Below, in pieces: positions 61,241 through 64,000 of a stretch of 64,000 nucleotides of DNA. Origin of the DNA: Streptomyces chromofuscus (lineage in GTDB: Bacteria; Actinomycetota; Actinomycetes; Streptomycetales; Streptomycetaceae); the NCBI RefSeq assembly GCF_015160875.1, contig NZ_CP063374.1, forward strand, positions 7,257,501 through 7,321,500, read 5' to 3'. A program made the position numbers and the translations under genes. The notes beneath the pieces were generated by a model. It worked only from the letters and a program-made list of their open reading frames with translations. It made no database searches and had not been told where the DNA came from. Each line of letters opens with the position of its first letter. The first letter of the stretch is position 1.

Positions 61241-62104
61241 GTGGCGGAGCGGGACCTGGAGGCGCAGCGGGACGCGATCATCGCCGCGCTCACGCCGGTC
61301 GTGGACGGCATCGCCGCGACCTTCGGGCCGGTGTGCGAGGTGGTCCTGCACGACTACCGGCGGCCGGAGAAGTCCGTGGTCGCCGTCGCCGGTTCGGTGA
61401 CCGGGCGGGCCGTGGGCGGTGCGATGAGCGAGATCGGGATGCGCGTCCTCGCCCGCGGTGACGAGGCCGGCGACGAGCTGAACTACCTCACCCGGACGGG
61501 GAACGGCCGGCTGGTCAAGTCGTCCACGATGGTGCTGCGCGACGCCACGGGGGCGGTGTTCGGCGCTCTGTGCGTCAACCTGGACGCCGGGGCCGTCCAG
61601 CAGGCCCAGGCCCTGCTCGGCGCGCTCGCCGGTGTGGGGGCCGGGCCCGTTGACGCGGTGCGGGCGCCGGTGACCACCTTCGGCAACGACATCGACTCGG
61701 TGGTCGACGCCATCGTGGACGCCCACCGACTGCGGCAGCACCAGAGCTGGGCCGGGCTCGACCGCGCGGAGCGCCTCGCCCTCTTCCGCAGCCTCGACGA
61801 GCACGGCGTGTTCGCCGTGCGCCGCGCCGTCGAGCAGGTCGCCGCCCGCCTCGGCATCTCCCGTGCCTCGGCCTACAACTACCTTGCGCAGGCGAGGAGC
61901 GGCGGCGAGTCGGGCGCCGGGCCGACGGCCGGGGGAGCCGCCGCCGGGCCGTCACCCGAACCCCCACCCGAGAGCGCCACCACCGCGGCGGCCTCGCAAA
62001 GGCCCACGCCCGTGACGACCACGGCTCCGACGTCCGAGGGACCACCTCCGGCAAGTCCGTCCGTGACGACCCCCGCCCCGACGTCCGAAGGAGCCCGCCA
62101 GTGA
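61241..62104 (+). CDS. YheO-like PAS/HTH regulator (DauR type)
   Basis: 287 residues from GTG 61241, preceded by AGGAGGG. The YheO-PAS domain (about 10-125): DAIIAALTPVVDGIAATFGP, CEVVLHDYRRPEKSVVAVAG, LVKSSTMVLRDATGAVFGAL. The HTH (about 165-215): LFRSLDEHGVFAVRRAVEQV, AARLGISRASAYNYLAQAR. A ~65-residue Pro/Thr/Ala tail is unusual. DauR-type proteins repress amino-acid catabolic genes such as D-arginine use. Its TGA overlaps the GTG of the PLP dehydratase, so regulator and enzyme are translationally coupled. Confidence 0.85.
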   Translation: MAERDLEAQRDAIIAALTPVVDGIAATFGPVCEVVLHDYRRPEKSVVAVAGSVTGRAVGGAMSEIGMRVLARGDEAGDELNYLTRTGNGRLVKSSTMVLRDATGAVFGALCVNLDAGAVQQAQALLGALAGVGAGPVDAVRAPVTTFGNDIDSVVDAIVDAHRLRQHQSWAGLDRAERLALFRSLDEHGVFAVRRAVEQVAARLGISRASAYNYLAQARSGGESGAGPTAGGAAAGPSPEPPPESATTAAASQRPTPVTTTAPTSEGPPPASPSVTTPAPTSEGARQ

Positions 62105-63078
62105 CGACCACCACCCCGCCCGTCACCCTCGACGACGTCCGGGACGCCGCCGCGCGGCTGACGGGCGTCGCCCACCGCACCCCCGTCCTGCGCTCACGGA
62201 CCCTGGACGCCCTGGTCGGCGCCGAGGTCCACCTCAAGTGCGAGAACTTCCAGCGCGTCGGCGCCTTCAAGTTCCGCGGCGCCTACAACGCCGCCTCCCG
62301 GCTGGCGCCCGAGCAACTGGCCCGGGGCATCGCCGCGTACTCCTCCGGCAACCACGCCCAGGCCGTAGCCCTCGCCGCCCGGGAACTGGGCACCACCGCC
62401 GTGATCGTCATGCCCGAGGACGCCCCCGCCGCCAAGCGGGACGCCACCGCCTCCTACGGCGCCGAGATCGTGACGTACGACCGCTACACCGGCGACCGGG
62501 TCGCCATCGCCGAGGCCCTGGCCGCCGAGCGGGGCCTCACGGTCGTCCCGCCCTACGAGCACCCCCATGTGATCGCGGGTCAGGGCACCGCGGCACTGGA
62601 ACTCCTGGAAGAGGCGGGGGAGTTGGACGCGCTGATCGTCCCGGTCGGCGGTGGCGGGCTGATCGCCGGGAGCGCCACCGTGGCCAAGGCGCTGCACCCC
62701 GGCATCCGGGTGATCGGTGTCGAGCCGGAGGCCGGTGACGACACCAGGCGGTCGCTGGAGGCGGGCCACCGCGTCAGCGTCCCGGTGCCCCGCACGATCG
62801 CCGACGGGCAGGCGCTGACCACACCCGGCGAGCTGACCTTCTCGGTCAACCGGCGGCTCGTCGACGGCGTCGCGCTGGTCGGTGACGACGAGATCCGGGC
62901 CGCGATGCGCTTCGCGTTCGAGCGGCTGAAGACCGTCGTCGAGCCCAGCGGCGCGACGCCGTTGGCCGCCCTGCTCGCCGGCCGCGTGGAGCGCCTCCCG
63001 CGTCGGATCGGCGTGATCGTCTCCGGCGGCAACGTCGACGCCGAACGCTTCGCCCGGCTGTGCGCGGGCGGCGACTGA
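62101..63078 (+). CDS. PLP-dependent threonine/serine dehydratase-like enzyme
   Basis: 325 residues, GTG 62101. Fold type II: substrate and cofactor motifs KCENFQRVGAFKFRGAYNAA with the Schiff-base Lys, YSSGNHAQAVALAARELGTT, VGGGGLIAGSATVAKAL (phosphate loop) and EPSGATPLAAL. There is no C-terminal ACT domain, so it is a catabolic or specialised ammonia-lyase (threonine, serine or 3-hydroxyaspartate type) rather than allosteric biosynthetic IlvA. Coupling to a DauR-type regulator suggests an inducible amino-acid degradation step. Confidence 0.9.
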   Translation: MTTTTPPVTLDDVRDAAARLTGVAHRTPVLRSRTLDALVGAEVHLKCENFQRVGAFKFRGAYNAASRLAPEQLARGIAAYSSGNHAQAVALAARELGTTAVIVMPEDAPAAKRDATASYGAEIVTYDRYTGDRVAIAEALAAERGLTVVPPYEHPHVIAGQGTAALELLEEAGELDALIVPVGGGGLIAGSATVAKALHPGIRVIGVEPEAGDDTRRSLEAGHRVSVPVPRTIADGQALTTPGELTFSVNRRLVDGVALVGDDEIRAAMRFAFERLKTVVEPSGATPLAALLAGRVERLPRRIGVIVSGGNVDAERFARLCAGGD

Positions 63079-63207
63079 GCGCGGGGTGGCGGGCCGGGGC
63101 CGGACGGGCGGACGATGAGACGGAGGGCTCGGCCTCCGCCGGCGCCGCTCAGGAACCCCCGGAGCGGGCGACGGAGACCGACGACCCGGCCGGAAAGGAG
63201 AGCGGTC

Positions 63208-63573
63208 ATGCTAGAGGTGAAGACGCTCGACAAGCCGGACGAGCGGCGCGACTTCCCGCGCGGCCACCTGGAGGCCGTCCATCTCTCGGGACTCGACTTC
63301 GCGGTGGCCACCTTCGAGCCGGGCTGGCGCTGGTCGGAGTCCGTCGCCCCGATCGCGGGCACCGACACCTGCCAGATCCACCACAACGGCTACGTCGTCC
63401 AGGGCCGGATGCGGATCCGGATGGACGACGGCGCCGAGCAGGAGGTCGGCCCCGGCGACGTCTTCGTCTGCGCCCCCGGACACGACGCCTGGGTCGTCGG
63501 CGACGAGCAGGTCCTGATCTACGACTTCGCGGGCACCATGGCCAAGGAGTACGCCAAGTCCTCGGAGGGCTGA
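63208..63573 (+). CDS. small cupin-domain protein
   Basis: 121 residues, ATG 63208 after AAAGGAGAG. Single cupin: FAVATFEPGWRWSESVAPIA, CQIHHNGYVVQGRMRIRMDD and VGPGDVFVCAPGHDAWVVGD. His-His in IHHNG and His in PGHDAW could bind metal. It may follow the dehydratase in one transcript (129-base gap). Function unknown. Confidence 0.88.
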   Translation: MLEVKTLDKPDERRDFPRGHLEAVHLSGLDFAVATFEPGWRWSESVAPIAGTDTCQIHHNGYVVQGRMRIRMDDGAEQEVGPGDVFVCAPGHDAWVVGDEQVLIYDFAGTMAKEYAKSSEG

Positions 63574-63628
63574 CCGAGTCGAGGGGGAGGACGGCAGTGC
63601 GGGCACGCCCGGCGGGCGTGCCCGCACG

Positions 63629-64000
63629 TCACACGGTCACGACGATCTTCGCCCGCGCGTGCTCGACCTCCAGGTGCCGGATGGCCTCGGCCGCCTCGCT
63701 CAGCGGATACGTCCGTTCGACGACCGGGGTGAGCTTCCCGGACTCGACGAGGTCCCGCAGTGCCGTGAGGTTCTCCTTGCTCTGCTTCGCGGGGAGTTCG
63801 ACCAGCCGCTGGCCGACGAACGGCGCCACCAGGCGCCGTTTGAAGAAGAGTCCCATCGGGCCGAGGAGGCTGCCGCCCTCGTAGAACCCCCCGCCGGACA
63901 GGACGAGCGTCCCGTCCGGGGTGAGAGCGCGCCGGAAGTCGCTCAGGGACCGGTTGCCCACCAGGTCCAGCACGACCTCGTACCGCCGCCCGGCGCGGGT
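63629..64000 (-). CDS. zinc-type (medium-chain) dehydrogenase/quinone reductase, 3' end only
   Basis: The window cuts the gene; ~123 C-terminal residues are visible, ending in VRHL-like AIRHLEVEHARAKIVVTV at 63629. YEVVLDLVGNRSLSDFRRAL, TPDGTLVLSGGGF and GKLTPVVERTYPLSEAAEAI are the second half of the Rossmann domain and C-terminus of MDR quinone oxidoreductase-like proteins. The N-terminal catalytic domain is outside the window. Confidence 0.85.
   Translation of the reverse strand, partial: TRAGRRYEVVLDLVGNRSLSDFRRALTPDGTLVLSGGGFYEGGSLLGPMGLFFKRRLVAPFVGQRLVELPAKQSKENLTALRDLVESGKLTPVVERTYPLSEAAEAIRHLEVEHARAKIVVTV

Overview
The window reads as a chromosomal stretch of a Streptomyces species or a very close relative. 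It is extremely GC rich with strong third-position GC, starts are often GTG, coupled genes overlap by GTGA or ATGA, and it carries SpoIIE/HATPase phosphatases, DUF574 methyltransferase, EACC1, DUF4239 and class F sortase families typical of streptomycetes. From memory, the block from the secreted-repeat lipoprotein through the DUF574 methyltransferase, the PAS-GGDEF-EAL protein, a LysR regulator, sdhCAB and an ornithine-lipid acyltransferase pair resembles the SCO0920-SCO0931 neighbourhood of S. coelicolor; no alignment was run.

Layout. 1-2 kb: tail of a probable alpha-mannosidase and wreckage of a sugar (probably L-fucose) catabolic cluster. 2-9 kb: lipase maturation factor, DUF6777 lipoprotein, PAS-GAF-SpoIIE-HATPase phosphatase, Fpg/Nei glycosylase and a decayed second SpoIIE phosphatase. 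9-12 kb: SigB-type sigma factor, then ECF sigma, unknown protein and zinc anti-sigma. 12-20.6 kb: CapA lipoprotein, damaged MarR/hydrolase pair, APC permease with universal stress protein, polysaccharide deacetylase, sortase with a secreted membrane protein, DUF4239 with a proline-rich surface protein. 20.9-31.5 kb: the lipoprotein/methyltransferase/c-di-GMP/succinate dehydrogenase/ornithine-lipid block. 31.5-36.6 kb: a 36-bp minisatellite, LLM oxidoreductase, a candidate Y RNA upstream of a broken Ro60/TROVE gene, HAD phosphatase, dodecin, orphan sugar-binding lipoprotein. 36.6-41.2 kb: ergothioneine operon egtABCD. 41.5-48.2 kb: PARG-like protein, PemK/MazF-fold protein, amidase, ricin-GH19 chitinase and ricin-beta-helix protein. 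48.9-53.2 kb: EACC1 with a gutted caspase gene, FMN reductase with divergent TetR, LacI with a gutted aldehyde dehydrogenase. 53.2-64 kb: thioredoxin, disulfide reductase-like flavoprotein, peptide deformylase, PepSY protein, TPR protein, pirin, CapA, PEBP, DauR-type regulator coupled to a PLP dehydratase, cupin, and the 3' end of a medium-chain dehydrogenase.

Functional links visible in the sequence: (i) egtA-egtB-egtC-egtD overlap by a few bases as one translationally coupled operon; (ii) sdhCAB is divergent from a LysR gene across a palindromic LTTR-like box; (iii) the chitinase operon and the orphan sugar-binding lipoprotein share one promoter design, TTGACY-N17-minus10 with a TGGTCCxTACCx box in or across the spacer, pointing to one GntR/DasR-like or chitin-responsive control; (iv) the FMN reductase and TetR genes face each other over two GGACCxxGGTCC operators.

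The most unusual feature is at 33.31-33.45 kb: a tRNA-like RNA that folds as a circularly permuted tRNA (T-arm, capped 7-bp acceptor-like stem, short D-arm, 5-bp anticodon-like stem continuing into a long stem) just upstream of a TROVE (Ro60/Rsr) gene that has lost its VWA half. A second theme is decay: at least seven loci (fucose cluster, SpoIIE, MarR/hydrolase, TROVE, caspase, aldehyde dehydrogenase, possibly the original egtD) are cut by internal deletions or frameshifts while their neighbours are intact.
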